64,000 nt of DNA from Limnohabitans sp. DM1 (GTDB taxonomy: Bacteria > Pseudomonadota > Gammaproteobacteria > Burkholderiales > Burkholderiaceae_C): the NCBI RefSeq assembly GCF_001269385.1, contig NZ_CXOO01000010.1:124001-188000 (forward strand), read 5' to 3'. Below the pieces are notes generated by a model. It was given only the letters and a program-made list of their open reading frames with translations. It had not been told where the DNA came from and made no database searches. The position numbers and the translations under genes were made by a program. Positions 44,702 through 54,539 of the stretch are shown one piece after another (positions within the stretch are counted from its first letter, which is position 1; the number at the start of each line of letters is the position of its first letter).

Positions 44702-45543
44702 GCATGCACCACCCGTGCGGCCAGCGCGGCCAGCCGGGGCAAGGCCCGCTGGGCATTGGCGGTGGTGAGCTGCGCCAGCGCCGCCATCGGCATGCCGCGC
44801 AACGGGGCCAGCTGCTGGGCAATGCGCGGCAGCTCGGCCGGGCTGTTGCGCCCTTGCGGCAGGCCCAAGGCGCGCTGCTCGGCCGTCTGGTAGAGCCAAT
44901 GCGGGGGCATGTCGGGCGCATCGGTCTCCAGCACCAGGGCACTTTCGGGCAGCTCGGTGGCCAGGCGGCGCAATTGCAAAGCCCGCTCGTAAGTCAGCGC
45001 CCCGCCAAAACCCAGCGCCCAACCCAGTGCCACAAAGGCCTGCGCCTGCTGAATGCTGCCATTAAAGGCATGCGCGATGCCGCCAGGCACCACCACCTGG
45101 CGCAAGCCCTTGAGCAGCAGATCGGCCGAACGGCGCACATGCAAGATCACGGGCAGGCCATGCTTTTGCGCCAGCTGAAGCTGCGCCGTGTAGAAAAACC
45201 ATTGGCGCTCACGCATGGCGGGCGTGCACAGCGCGGGCACAAAAAAATCCAGCCCGATCTCGCCCACGGCCACCAGATGCGGGTCACCCTGGCGTTCGGC
45301 CAGGGCTTGGTCCAGCGCCAGCACATCGGCCTTGTCAGCCTGCGGCACATACAGCGGGTGGATGCCCAGCGCATACGCATCGCCGTGGCGAGCGGCCAGA
45401 TCGGCCACGGCCTGCCAGTGGCTGCGCTGCACCGCCGGGATCACGCACAGCCCCACCCCTTGCTGGCGCGCGAGCGCCCTGACGGCGTCGCGGTCGGCGT
45501 CAAACTCGGCCGCGTCCAGATGGCAATGGGTGTCGATCCACAT
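44698..45543 (-). CDS. TatD-family metal-dependent hydrolase
   Basis: A 281-residue TIM-barrel hydrolase, related to the 3'-5' DNase TatD. Metal ligands are visible in DTHCHLDAAEFD at the N-terminus, GEIGLDFF around residue 95, ILHVRRSAD, HAFNGS, and ETDAPDMPPHW around residue 205. These are the TatD DNase signatures. The substrate is probably DNA or a related phosphodiester. It ends four bases into the glycosylase gene, forming a likely operon with lolD and lolC/E. Confidence 0.93.
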   Translation of the reverse strand: MWIDTHCHLDAAEFDADRDAVRALARQQGVGLCVIPAVQRSHWQAVADLAARHGDAYALGIHPLYVPQADKADVLALDQALAERQGDPHLVAVGEIGLDFFVPALCTPAMRERQWFFYTAQLQLAQKHGLPVILHVRRSADLLLKGLRQVVVPGGIAHAFNGSIQQAQAFVALGWALGFGGALTYERALQLRRLATELPESALVLETDAPDMPPHWLYQTAEQRALGLPQGRNSPAELPRIAQQLAPLRGMPMAALAQLTTANAQRALPRLAALAARVVHA

Positions 45544-45561
45544 GGCGCGATGTGCCGCCGG

Positions 45562-46488
45562 TCAAACGGCCGCTTGCAGCACGCCCTTGACCAGGTGCAG
45601 CTGCCGGTCGCAACGCGCGGCCAGCGCGGTGTCGTGCGTGACCACCACAAAGGCGGTGCCACGCTCTCGCGCCAGCTGCAGCATCAGGGCAAACACGCCG
45701 TCGGCCGTTTCGCGGTCCAGGTTGCCGGTGGGCTCGTCGGCCAGCACGCAAGCGGGCTCGTTCACCAGGGCGCGGGCCAGTGCCACACGCTGGCGTTCAC
45801 CCCCGGACAGCTCGGAAGGCCGGTGGTGCAAGCGTTTGTCCAGGCCCACACGCGCCAGCCACTGCGCGGCCACCAGGGCCGCATCGCGACGGTTTTGGCG
45901 GCGAATCCACAGCGGCATGGCCACGTTGTCCAGGGCACTGAACTCGGGCAGCAAATGGTGAAACTGGTAGACAAAACCCAGATAGCGGTTGCGCCACAGG
46001 CCTTGTTCAGCCGCGCTCAAGGCCGAGAGCAATTGGCCCTGCAACTGCACGCTGCCTTTGGTAGGCGCATCCAGACCGCCCAGCAAATGCAGCAGCGTGC
46101 TTTTGCCCGAGCCCGAAGCGCCCACGATGGCCAGGGTCTCGCCCGCGTGCACCTGCAGGTCCACGCCTTGCAGCACCGTCACATCGAGTCGGCCTTCGGT
46201 GAATCGCTTGGTCAGGCCTTGGGCCTTCAAGACGACATGGGCTTTTGGGCTGTTCAGGGGTGGGTTTGATTCGATCTGGCTGGAAACAGACGTGCTTGCC
46301 GGGGACAAGCTTTCCAGAGGCAGGCTGGCCTGCGAGGTGCAGGCCACGGCGGGGCTTGCCGAAGGGAGGGTGTCCACCGCAGGCGGCAAATCGGCAGCCT
46401 CAGGGGTCGGCGCCGCCGAAGAGCCCAAGCTGGGCGCCGTCAAAGAGCCCAAGGTCTCGGGCAGCGTAGGCAGAGAAAGTTTATTCAT
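45562..46488 (-). CDS. lolD: Lipoprotein-releasing ABC transporter ATP-binding protein, with N-terminal extension
   Basis: ATPase of the LolCDE complex that extracts outer-membrane lipoproteins from the inner membrane. It has 308 residues; the typical length is about 225-235. Walker A is [10 protein letters not shown], signature [16 protein letters not shown], Walker [12 protein letters not shown]. The first 80 or so residues are a Ser/Pro/Ala-rich low-complexity extension with no match to LolD, so the real start could be later; the next good methionine is not obvious. The start overlaps the lolC/E gene by eight bases. Confidence 0.93.
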   Translation of the reverse strand: MNKLSLPTLPETLGSLTAPSLGSSAAPTPEAADLPPAVDTLPSASPAVACTSQASLPLESLSPASTSVSSQIESNPPLNSPKAHVVLKAQGLTKRFTEGRLDVTVLQGVDLQVHAGETLAIVGASGSGKSTLLHLLGGLDAPTKGSVQLQGQLLSALSAAEQGLWRNRYLGFVYQFHHLLPEFSALDNVAMPLWIRRQNRRDAALVAAQWLARVGLDKRLHHRPSELSGGERQRVALARALVNEPACVLADEPTGNLDRETADGVFALMLQLARERGTAFVVVTHDTALAARCDRQLHLVKGVLQAAV

Positions 46489-47749
46489 AACGCAGGGCTT
46501 CCGCCGGGTTCACTTGGCTGGCGCGCCAGCTGGGGTAGAGCGTGGCCAGAAACGCCAGCACCAGAGAAATGATGGCAATCGGCCATATGTCGCTGGCCAG
46601 CGGCTCGCTGGGCATGCGGCTGATCAGGTAAATGTCGCGCGGCAAAAAGCTGGCGTTGAACAGCTGCTCCAGCGCAGGCACGATCACGTCGATGTTGAAG
46701 GCCACCAACAGGCCCAGCCCCAAACCGCTGAGCGTGCCGATCACGCCCACCGTGGCGCCCTGCACCACAAAAATGCCCATGATGCTGCGCGGGCTGGCCC
46801 CCAGAGTGCGCAAGATGGCGATGTCGGCGCGCTTGTCGGTCACCGTCATCACCAGCGTGCTGACCAGGTTGAAGGCGGCCACCGCCACGATGAGCGTGAG
46901 GATGATGAACATCATGCGTTTTTCAACCTGCACGGCGGCAAACCAGGTCTTGTTTTGCTGCGTCCAGTCGCGCACAAAAAAGCCAGCGCCCAGCTGCATT
47001 TGCAAATCACGGGCCACCTCGCGGGCCAGGTGCAAATCACGCAGCTTGAGCCGGATGCCGCTGGGGCCTTCGAGCCGGAACATGCGGGCCGCATCGTCCA
47101 CATGCATCATGGCCAGGGCCGAGTCGTATTCATAGTGGCCCGAATGGAAGCTGCCCACCACCTGCATTTGCTTCATGCGCGGCACCACGCCCGCCGGGGT
47201 CACCTGCCCCGAAGGCGAAACCAGCGTGACCGGGTCGCCGCTTTGCACACCCAGGTTTTGCGCCAGATCGGCCCCCAGCACGATGCCAAACTCCCCCGGC
47301 AAGAGCCGCGCCAGCACGCCAGCCTGGGCTTCTGACGACAAATCGGTCACCTCGGGCTCCAGCGCCGGATCAATGCCGCGCACCAGCACACCTTTCATGT
47401 CTTCACCCCGCGCCAGCAGTGCCTGCGCGGTGATGAAGGGCGCCGCGCCCAGCACTTGAGGATGTGATTTGAGCCGGGCCAAGACATTCGACAAATCGGT
47501 CACTGCGTTGCCATCGGCGGCATACACCTCGATGTGCGAGACCACACCCAGCATGCGGTCGCGCACTTCGCGCTGAAAGCCGTTCATCACGCTCAGCACG
47601 ATGATGAGCGCCGCCACGCCCAGGGCAATGCCCAGCATGGACACGCCAGAGATGAATGAAATGAAACCGTTGCGTCGGGTGGCGCGACCTGCACGCGTGT
47701 AGCGCCAGCCAAGCACCAGCTCGTAAGGGATGTTTTTGAAAAAAGACAT
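46481..47749 (-). CDS. Lipoprotein-releasing system membrane protein LolC/LolE
   Basis: A 422-residue inner-membrane protein with one N-terminal and three C-terminal membrane segments and a large periplasmic domain, the FtsX/LolCE layout. The family start is [20 protein letters not shown], and the C-terminus ends [19 protein letters not shown]. Betaproteobacteria often have a single LolC/E-type protein (LolF) working with LolD, and only one is present here. I start at the ATG 47749. Confidence 0.93.
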   Translation of the reverse strand: MSFFKNIPYELVLGWRYTRAGRATRRNGFISFISGVSMLGIALGVAALIIVLSVMNGFQREVRDRMLGVVSHIEVYAADGNAVTDLSNVLARLKSHPQVLGAAPFITAQALLARGEDMKGVLVRGIDPALEPEVTDLSSEAQAGVLARLLPGEFGIVLGADLAQNLGVQSGDPVTLVSPSGQVTPAGVVPRMKQMQVVGSFHSGHYEYDSALAMMHVDDAARMFRLEGPSGIRLKLRDLHLAREVARDLQMQLGAGFFVRDWTQQNKTWFAAVQVEKRMMFIILTLIVAVAAFNLVSTLVMTVTDKRADIAILRTLGASPRSIMGIFVVQGATVGVIGTLSGLGLGLLVAFNIDVIVPALEQLFNASFLPRDIYLISRMPSEPLASDIWPIAIISLVLAFLATLYPSWRASQVNPAEALRYE

Positions 47750-47838
47750 GGGCCTATTGTGCAATGGGGCTCACACAGAACCCACACAGCGCTGTCCCTC
47801 ATTGCGCATTTCAGGCCTGAATTGACCACAATGGGGCC

Positions 47839-49023
47839 ATGAAAACCCTCCCCCACTCCGCTTTCTTGCGTTTTTTTCACCACGAGTCGGCAGGCGGCAT
47901 CGTCCTGGCCCTGGCCGCCTTGGCCGCATTGCTGGTCAGCAACTCCAGCTGGGGTGAGCATTACCGGTCATTTTTGGCAATCCCGGGGCAAGTGATCGTT
48001 GGGGATGCGGCCTTGGTGCTGTCCAAGCCCCTGATTTTGTGGGTCAACGACCTGTGGATGGCGGTGTTCTTCTTTTTGGTGGGTCTGGAAATCAAGCGCG
48101 AATTTCTGGAAGGCGAATTGAGCGGACCCGGCCAGTTGGCGCTGCCCGCCGTGGCCGCACTGGGTGGCATGTTGGTGCCTGCACTGATATACACCGCCTT
48201 CACCTGGGGCGACGCCGTGGCCTTGCGCGGCTGGGCCATTCCGGCGGCCACCGACATTGCCTTTGCTTTGGGCATCGTGGCCTTGTTGGGTTCGCGGGTG
48301 CCCTTGTCGCTCAAGGTGTTCCTGACCGCCGTGGCCATCATCGACGACTTGGGCGCCATTGTCGTGATTGCCCTGTTCTACACCGCCAGCCTGTCCTGGC
48401 CCATGCTGTTGGGGGCATTGCTTTCGGGCCTGGTGCTGCTGAGCCTGAACCGCTTGCGCATCACGCGGGTGGATGTTTACATCGCGGTCGGCCTGGTCAT
48501 GTGGGTGTGCGTGCTCAAGTCGGGAGTGCATGCCACGCTGGCGGGGGTGATCACGGCGCTGGCCATTCCCATGCGGGATGCGCAGGGCCAATCTCCACTG
48601 GAATCCTTGGAGCACGGGCTGCACCCTTGGGTGGCATTTGGCATCTTGCCGATGTTTGCCTTCAGCAATGCCGGGGTGTTGCTGGACGGGGTCAGCCTGA
48701 ACACCTTGATGTCGCCCATCCCCTTGGGCATTGGCCTGGGCTTGCTGCTGGGCAAGGCCGTGGGGGTGTTTGGCGCTGCTTACCTGATGATTCGCTCGGG
48801 CCTGGCCCCAGCCCCCGCCGAGGCCTCCACAGTCCAACTGCTGGGCGTGAGCATGCTGTGTGGCATTGGCTTCACCATGAGCTTGTTCATCGGGGGCCTG
48901 GCCTTCAACGGCCTGGGGCCAGCTTATGAACTGCAACTCAAATTGGGCGTGTTGGGCGGCTCCATCTTGGCGGGTGTCTTGGGCGCCCTGGTTTTGGGGC
49001 TGGCCAAGCCGACAAAGAGGTAG
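47839..49023 (+). CDS. nhaA: Na+/H+ antiporter
   Basis: Inner-membrane sodium-proton antiporter, 394 residues with about 12 membrane segments. The ion-binding aspartates are in VAIIDDLGAIVVIALF near residue 165, and the ATDIAFALG block contains the third important aspartate. The N-terminal block FFHHESAGGIVLALAALAAL is typical. It is divergent from lolC/E, with about 90 bases between the starts. Confidence 0.96.
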   Translation: MKTLPHSAFLRFFHHESAGGIVLALAALAALLVSNSSWGEHYRSFLAIPGQVIVGDAALVLSKPLILWVNDLWMAVFFFLVGLEIKREFLEGELSGPGQLALPAVAALGGMLVPALIYTAFTWGDAVALRGWAIPAATDIAFALGIVALLGSRVPLSLKVFLTAVAIIDDLGAIVVIALFYTASLSWPMLLGALLSGLVLLSLNRLRITRVDVYIAVGLVMWVCVLKSGVHATLAGVITALAIPMRDAQGQSPLESLEHGLHPWVAFGILPMFAFSNAGVLLDGVSLNTLMSPIPLGIGLGLLLGKAVGVFGAAYLMIRSGLAPAPAEASTVQLLGVSMLCGIGFTMSLFIGGLAFNGLGPAYELQLKLGVLGGSILAGVLGALVLGLAKPTKR

Positions 49024-49188
49024 GCGATGTGCCTGTTGCACAGACCCCTATGGGCAAGCATCGCGCAGAAGCCAGAGGGTGTTTTCACCTAAAAAGTCAC
49101 GGGCGTGACGGTTGCACCGGGTCGTGTGCGGCAAAACTTGCCCACAGCATGCCCGGACCCTGCATGCATGGATGCAAGGAAACCAACC

Positions 49189-50061
49189 ATGACCACACCC
49201 CGCACGACGCCAAAAGCCACCCCCAGACTGAGCGCCATCCCCGCAGCCCTCACCGTCGCCTTGCTGCTGAGCGCCTGCCAGACGGCCCCAGTCAAAACTG
49301 CCGAGCCACCGACCTCGCCCGAGGTGGTGGGCGAATTCCGCAAGGGCACGGGCTACCTGAACGGCTACATCGACCGCAAGGAACTGCCCGACAGCCTGGC
49401 CTTGGTGCCGCCACCGCCCACCCCCGGCTCAGCCCGCCATGCGGCCGATGTGCAGCAGCACCAGCAAACCCGCGTCCTGCGCAACACACCGCGCTGGGAA
49501 TACGCCTTCAAGGACGTGAACCTGAAGTTTCCTGAAGCAGCCGGGGTGTTCTCGTGTGCATTGGACATGCCCATCTCGCAAGAAGCCACGCCCCACCTGA
49601 ACATGCTGCTGCGCCGCAGTTTGGTGGACGCGGGCTTTGCCACCTACAAAGCCAAGGACCACTACAACCGCAAGCGTCCTTTTGCCGAGCTGGGTGAAAC
49701 CACCTGCGCCCCCAAGGAAGAAGCACACCTGTCCAAAGACGGCGCCTACCCCTCGGGGCACGCCGCGCTGGGTTGGGCCTGGGGCTTGATCTTGGCGGGC
49801 CTGGCCCCCGACAAAGCCAATGCCTTGGTTCAACGCGGACACGCCTTTGGTGACAGCCGCATGGTGTGCGGCGTGCACTGGCAAAGTGACTTGGAAGCCG
49901 GGCGCGTGGTGGGCGCTGCCGCTGTGGCCCGGCTGCAAGCCGACCCGGTGTTTCAGGCCCAAGCTCAACTGGCCAAAGCCGAAATTGCCGCCGCCCGAGC
50001 CAAAGGCCTGAAATCAGACCGCCAAGATTGCGCATCGGAAGCTGCGGCGCTGAAGCGCTGA
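49189..50061 (+). CDS. Class A-type acid phosphatase (PAP2 superfamily), probable lipoprotein
   Basis: A 290-residue exported phosphatase. The PAP2/acid phosphatase signature is complete: K-x6-RP in KDHYNRKRP, then YPSGHAALGW, then GDSRMVCGVHWQSD, which hold the phosphate-binding and catalytic histidines. The N-terminus has a hydrophobic stretch ending in LLLSACQT, a lipobox, so it is probably anchored in the outer membrane. I use the ATG at 49189; an in-frame ATG 21 bases upstream is possible. Confidence 0.9.
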   Translation: MTTPRTTPKATPRLSAIPAALTVALLLSACQTAPVKTAEPPTSPEVVGEFRKGTGYLNGYIDRKELPDSLALVPPPPTPGSARHAADVQQHQQTRVLRNTPRWEYAFKDVNLKFPEAAGVFSCALDMPISQEATPHLNMLLRRSLVDAGFATYKAKDHYNRKRPFAELGETTCAPKEEAHLSKDGAYPSGHAALGWAWGLILAGLAPDKANALVQRGHAFGDSRMVCGVHWQSDLEAGRVVGAAAVARLQADPVFQAQAQLAKAEIAAARAKGLKSDRQDCASEAAALKR

Positions 50062-50070
50062 AAAATCAAG

Positions 50071-50336
50071 GCCTGTGGTTTCCCGTAGGTCAGTGGCTTC
50101 AGCCCAGACATGAGACCTGTGCCGGAGCCTGTCATGTCGGAGCTGAAGCTGCCGACCTACGAGGCAAGGTCTGTGGTTTTGCGTAGGTCGGTGGCCTCAG
50201 CCCCGACATGGGACCTGTGCCGGAGCCCGCAATGTCGGAGCTGAAGCTGCCGACCTACAAGGCAAGCTCTGTGGTTTTTCGCAGGTCGGTGGCTTCAGCC
50301 CAGACATGGGCCTGCGCCATAGCCCAACATGGGCTT
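50071..50336. repeat. Tandem extragenic repeats, family C
   Basis: Nearly three copies of a unit of about 97 bases. Each unit contains inverted arms beginning GTAGGTCGGTGGC and ending GCTGCCGACCTAC, so each can fold into a hairpin. The last copy runs into the end of metY and is degenerate. Partial copies lie near 58191-58215, 58590-58625 and 60881-60913. The array lies between convergent acid phosphatase and metY genes. Confidence 0.85.
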
Positions 50337-51620
50337 TCAGCGGCTGGCCTTGTCCAGCGCCTGGTCGATGTCCCACAAGATGTCGTCCAGATTCTCCAGG
50401 CCCACCGAAATGCGCACCATGTCGGGCGGCACGCCTGCGGCCAGTTGCTGGGCCTCGTCGAGCTGGCGGTGCGTGGTACTGGCCGGGTGGCTGATCAGGG
50501 TGCGGGTGTCGCCGATGTTGACCAGGTGGCTCATGAACTGGGCCGACTCGATGAAGGTCACGCCTTGCGCCAAACCGCCTTTGACGCCGAACGACAGCAA
50601 GCCTGACGCGCCGCGCATCTGGCGCTGCATCAGGGCGTGCTGCGGGTGGTCGGGCAAACCGGGGTAGTTGACCCAAGCTACTCGCGGGTCGGCCTTCAAA
50701 AATTGGGCCACGCCCAAAGCGTTGTCGCAGTGTTTGGTCATGCGCAGCGGCAGGGTCTCGACACCTTGCAGAATTTGCCAGGCGCTCATGGGGCTGAGCG
50801 ATGCGCCAAACACGCGCAGGCTTTCCATGCGGCAGCGCATGGAAAAGCCGAAGTCGCCAAAGGTCTCGTAAAACTTCACCCCGTGGTAGCCCTTGGACGG
50901 CTCGGTCATGCCTGGAAACTTGCCGTTGTCCCAAGGGAATTTGCCGCCCTCAACCACCACGCCACCCAAGGTGGTGCCGTGGCCCGCCAAATATTTGGTG
51001 GCCGAATGCACCACGATGTCGGCGCCCAACGCCAGCGGGTTGCACAGCAGTGGGCTGGGCACGGTGTTGTCGATGATGAGCGGCACGCCGTGCGCATGGG
51101 CCACCTCGGCCACGGCGGCGATGTCCAGCACCACCATGCTCGGGTTGCCCAAGCTCTCGGCATACACGGCCCGGGTGTTGGGGCGCATGGCGGCGGCAAA
51201 GGCCTCGGGTTTTGTCGCGTCCACAAAGGTCGTCTCGATGCCGAACTTGGCCAGGCTCACGGCCAGCAGGGTGACCGAGCCGCCGTACAAAGCCCCGGCC
51301 GCCACCACATGGTCGCCCGACTGCAAGATGGTCATCAGCGCCATGGTTTCGGCCGCCATGCCCGAGGCACTGGCCACGGCAGCACGCCCGCCTTCGAGCG
51401 CGGCCACTCGCTCTTCGAGCACCGCCACGGTGGGGTTGCTCAGGCGCGAATACACATTGCCAAAGGTCTGCAGGTTAAAGAGCGAGGCCGCGTGCTCGGC
51501 GCTGTCAAACACAAAGCTGCTGGTTTGGTAAATGGGCAGTGCGCGTGCGCCTGTGGCCGCATCGGGAATTTGCCCGGCGTGGATGGCCAGGGTTTCGGGG
51601 TGGAATTGGCGGTCGGTCAT
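50337..51620 (-). CDS. metY: O-acetylhomoserine (thiol)-lyase, Cys/Met metabolism PLP enzyme
   Basis: Makes homocysteine from O-acetylhomoserine and sulfide. It has 427 residues, the MetY size, longer than cystathionine synthases. Blocks are YQTSSFVFDSAEHAA, FGNVYSRLSNPTVAVLEERV and the PLP-lysine region IVVHSATKYLAGHGTTLGGV. The C-terminal SHPASTTHRQL is typical. It is a single gene flanked by repeats on both sides. Confidence 0.94.
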   Translation of the reverse strand: MTDRQFHPETLAIHAGQIPDAATGARALPIYQTSSFVFDSAEHAASLFNLQTFGNVYSRLSNPTVAVLEERVAALEGGRAAVASASGMAAETMALMTILQSGDHVVAAGALYGGSVTLLAVSLAKFGIETTFVDATKPEAFAAAMRPNTRAVYAESLGNPSMVVLDIAAVAEVAHAHGVPLIIDNTVPSPLLCNPLALGADIVVHSATKYLAGHGTTLGGVVVEGGKFPWDNGKFPGMTEPSKGYHGVKFYETFGDFGFSMRCRMESLRVFGASLSPMSAWQILQGVETLPLRMTKHCDNALGVAQFLKADPRVAWVNYPGLPDHPQHALMQRQMRGASGLLSFGVKGGLAQGVTFIESAQFMSHLVNIGDTRTLISHPASTTHRQLDEAQQLAAGVPPDMVRISVGLENLDDILWDIDQALDKASR

Positions 51621-51699
51621 GGTGTTCGGATGGAAAAAATAGGGTTCAAAAATGGCAAAACAAGATGTCGGTCGTGGGCTGTGACGCGAGCTTGTATTG

Positions 51700-51729
51700 G
51701 TAGCAGCCCACCCCGTGGGCGATGGCTGG
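51700..51729. repeat. Half copy of family A repeat
   Basis: GTAGCAGCCCACCCCGTGGG followed by CGATGGCTGG matches one arm of the family A hairpin. The matching arm is absent. It lies just outside the stop of the CoA-binding gene. Confidence 0.7.
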
Positions 51730-51731
51730 CC

Positions 51732-52199
51732 TCACACCAGCCGCCGCGCCGAGATGATCCAGGTGTTCACACCCACCCAGTTCAGGCCGCCAAAAAGCCG
51801 GGCGTGTTCGATCTTCACGCAGCGGTTGCTCACCGAATCCATGCCCGCCTGCCGGGCCAAGGCGTCGGCCGGTGCATTAGCCACGCCCAGCTGCTGCCAA
51901 AGACACCGGGCACCGATCTGCACCGCCTGCTCGGCAATCGGCAGCACGTCTTCGGCGCGGCGAAACACATCGACCATGTCGACCTTGAAAGGGATGTCGT
52001 TCAGGCTGGCGTAACAGGTTTCACCCAGCACCTGGCCGCCCGCATAGCGCGGGTTGACCGGCACGATCTTGAAGCCGTGCGACTGCATGTACTTGGCCGC
52101 GAAATAGCTGGGCCGGTGCCACTCGGCCGACAAGCCCACCACCGCGATGGTGGGGCAACTTTTGAGGATGCGCCGCAGCGCGTGCAAATCGTTGTGCAT
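51732..52199 (-). CDS. CoA-binding-domain protein
   Basis: A 155-residue Rossmann-fold protein of the YccU/CoA-binding type. The start of the fold is TIAVVGLSAEWHRPSYFAAK, followed by IVPVNPRY and the MVDVFRRAEDV block. Such proteins bind CoA but have no proven reaction. Its first codons (MHNDLHAL) are repeated twice upstream in the tandem repeat at 52175-52866. Confidence 0.9.
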   Translation of the reverse strand: MHNDLHALRRILKSCPTIAVVGLSAEWHRPSYFAAKYMQSHGFKIVPVNPRYAGGQVLGETCYASLNDIPFKVDMVDVFRRAEDVLPIAEQAVQIGARCLWQQLGVANAPADALARQAGMDSVSNRCVKIEHARLFGGLNWVGVNTWIISARRLV

Positions 52200-52866
52200 A
52201 AAGTCCTTCTGTCTCTTCTGCGTCGTTTTGTTGAAGACTTCAGCTCAAGCGCCGCAAGTTCTTTTGTAGGAGCCCACCCTGTGGGCGATGGCTTGCAGGG
52301 CGTGTACCACGCCCATCGCCCACAGGGTGGGCTCCTACAAAAACCAACAAGCCAAGTGCCGAAACCGTCATCTGCATAGGGGTCACAGGTTCAATATTGC
52401 GCCAAGCCACTCAGCAGCGCGTGCAAATCGTTGTGCATGAAAGCCCTTCTGTCTTCTGCGTCGTTTTGTTGAAGTCTTCAGCTCAAGCGCCGCAAGTTCT
52501 TTTGCAGGAGCCCACCCTGTGGGCGATGGCTTGCAGGGCGTGTACCACGCCCATCGCCCACAGGGTGGGCTCCTACAAAAACCAACAAGCCAAGTGCCGA
52601 AACCGTCATCTTCATAGGGGTCACAGGTTCAATATTGCGCCAAGCCACTCAGCAGCGCGTGCAAATCGTTGTGCATGAAAGCCCTTCTGTCTTCTGCGTC
52701 GTTTTGTTGAAGTCTTCAGCTCAAGCGCCGCAAGTTCTTTTGCAGGAGCCCACCCTGTGGGCGATGGCTTGCAGGGCGTGTACCACGCCCATCGCCCACA
52801 GGGTGGGCTCCTACAAAAACCATCAAGCCAAGTGCCGTACTTGTCATCTTCATAGGAGTCACAGGC
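52175..52866. repeat. Tandem triplication of a gene junction, about 238-bp unit
   Basis: Three units start at 52175, 52414 and 52652. Each holds the 5' end of the CoA-binding gene (including its ATG), a spacer, a family A hairpin (52266-52338, 52504-52576, 52742-52814) and sequence ending in the 3' end of the MFS gene (TATTGA). Units 2 and 3 are almost identical to each other. The intact genes lie at the two outer ends. The extra 5' ends encode only MHNDLHALLSGLAQY and a stop. This whole stretch holds no other gene. Confidence 0.92.
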
Positions 52867-54063
52867 TCAATACGTCACCTGCCCGCTGCGCTTCATCTGC
52901 CGCGAGGCCCATGTGGCGCACAGCGACAGCCCGCCGCACACGGCCATCACGCCCAAATAATGCCCGCTCCAGTCAAAGGCCGCCCCGGCCAGCACCGGGC
53001 CCAGCAAATTGCCCAGGGCCGCGCCACTGTAGAGCGTGCCCACCACGCTGGCCACCGAGCGACCACCAAAATAATCCATGCAAATGGCGGGCAAGAGCGA
53101 CACGATGGAGCCATAACTCAGGCCAAACCACAGCGCAAACAGCACCAGCATGGCCTGCCCACCCGCCGCGCCCCACAGCACATACGACGCGCCCATGGAC
53201 AGCTGCATCAGCACCAGCGTCTGCGCCCGGCCCAGGCGGTCGGCCAGCAGGCCAATGGCAAAGCGCCCGACCAGACTGCCCACGCCAATCAGGCCCACCA
53301 GCCCCACGGCAAAGGCTTCGCCCAGACCCAGATCGCGCGCCGAGGCGGACACATGCGCAAAAGGAATGAACATCACGGGCGAGGCCAGCACGGTGGCCAG
53401 GTAAAGCCAGCGGAAGGTGGGACTGCGCAAGGTCTCGCGCAAAGTCAGTCCGGAGGCCGAGCCCCCTGCACTGGTCGCACCGGGGGCGGCTTGCGTGGCA
53501 GGGGCGCGGCGCAGCAAACCCGCCGCCAACAAGCCCAGCACCAAGACCGCCAAGGCCAGCAGCTGCATGGCCTCGCGCCAGGGCATGGGGCCAATCGCCA
53601 TGGCCACCAGCACCGGCACCAGCAAGGTGCCTGCGCCCACGCCCGAACTGGCAATGCCCCCGGCCAAGCCGCGCCGGGTGGTGAACCAGGGCTGCACACT
53701 GGCAATGGACGGGGTGTAAACCAAGGCGATGCCCAGGCCCACCAGCAAACCGTAGCTCACATAGACAGCCATCAAGGACGTGGCCCAGCTGGTGGCCAGC
53801 AAGCCCAGCGCAATGAGCGCCATGCCCGCCGAGCACACGGTGCGCGGGCCAAAGCGGTCGGCCAGCATGCCGCCGCCCGCGCCCAGCACAAAGTAAACAA
53901 AGCCCGACAGGCCAAAGATCCAGGACACATCGGCCCGCTGCGCCGAGAACTCGGCCGCGAACGATTCAAAAAACGCCGCAAACGAATACGACACCCCGAA
54001 GATCAGCGCCAGGCACACAAAAGTGGCCCACACCACCACCCAGGCATAAGGGGTTTCTTTCAT
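52867..54063 (-). CDS. Major facilitator superfamily transporter
   Basis: A 398-residue inner-membrane transporter with 12 hydrophobic segments. The MFS loop motif between helices 2 and 3 is seen as GGMLADRFGPRTV, and its counterpart in the second half as IGLLADRLGRAQTLV. The N-terminal block YAWVVVWATFVCLALIFGVS resembles monocarboxylate/oxalate-formate-type MFS proteins. Substrate cannot be named. About 150 bases upstream (54064-54215) show only a half copy of repeat A at 54192-54216. Confidence 0.9.
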   Translation of the reverse strand: MKETPYAWVVVWATFVCLALIFGVSYSFAAFFESFAAEFSAQRADVSWIFGLSGFVYFVLGAGGGMLADRFGPRTVCSAGMALIALGLLATSWATSLMAVYVSYGLLVGLGIALVYTPSIASVQPWFTTRRGLAGGIASSGVGAGTLLVPVLVAMAIGPMPWREAMQLLALAVLVLGLLAAGLLRRAPATQAAPGATSAGGSASGLTLRETLRSPTFRWLYLATVLASPVMFIPFAHVSASARDLGLGEAFAVGLVGLIGVGSLVGRFAIGLLADRLGRAQTLVLMQLSMGASYVLWGAAGGQAMLVLFALWFGLSYGSIVSLLPAICMDYFGGRSVASVVGTLYSGAALGNLLGPVLAGAAFDWSGHYLGVMAVCGGLSLCATWASRQMKRSGQVTY

Positions 54064-54263
54064 CTTGTCTCCGGTTCTTTTTTGAAGTAGCTGTCATTGT
54101 GCCTTTGAAGCAGCGCGGCTTGATGGGTTTTGCGGCCTTGTCTTTTGGCACGCCCCTTGGGGGGATGGCCTGCGGTGGAGGTGCGCGTGCAATCGCCCAC
54201 AGGGTTAGGCTCCTATTGATTCGGCACGCTGAACTTTGAATTTTTTGCGCCGTCACTGCTTAT

Positions 54264-54435
54264 AGATTCGGCCCGATGAAGTCTGAGCCGTGTGTTGCCC
54301 GTTGGGAGGATTTTGTGGGAGCTTGCCAGCCAAGCGAAAAGATTGTGGTCCACAAGCGTCTGATCGCCAGCTGGGCTGGCTCCCACAAGGTGCAAGATTG
54401 AAGTCACCTTGCAAACTTCACAGGGCCGGATCAAT
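54264..54435. repeat. Extragenic inverted repeat, family B, full copy
   Basis: Outer arms begin GATTCGGCCCGATGAAGTC and end ACTTCACAGGGCCGGATC. Inner arms TGGGAGCTTGCC and GGCTGGCTCCCA also pair. It is similar to the copies at 58409 and 61003 and to the shortened one at 6821. Confidence 0.85.
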
Positions 54436-54539
54436 AAAAGGGCATGCCCTTGTCGGTTTTCGGATTCATCCTCGGCAGTCAACTCACACACGCTGGGCTT
54501 GCCCATAATGAGTCCTCCATTGCCAAAAAGGTTCTCCCG

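Noticed and set aside
44692..46269. 525-codon plus-strand frame opposite tatD and lolD
   Set aside because: Antisense shadow of two conserved genes, His/Gln-rich and without a plausible start signal.
52175..52840. Short plus-strand open frames across the tandem repeats
   Set aside because: They repeat with the 238-base unit, have no ribosome-binding site and cover extragenic hairpins, so they are not genes.
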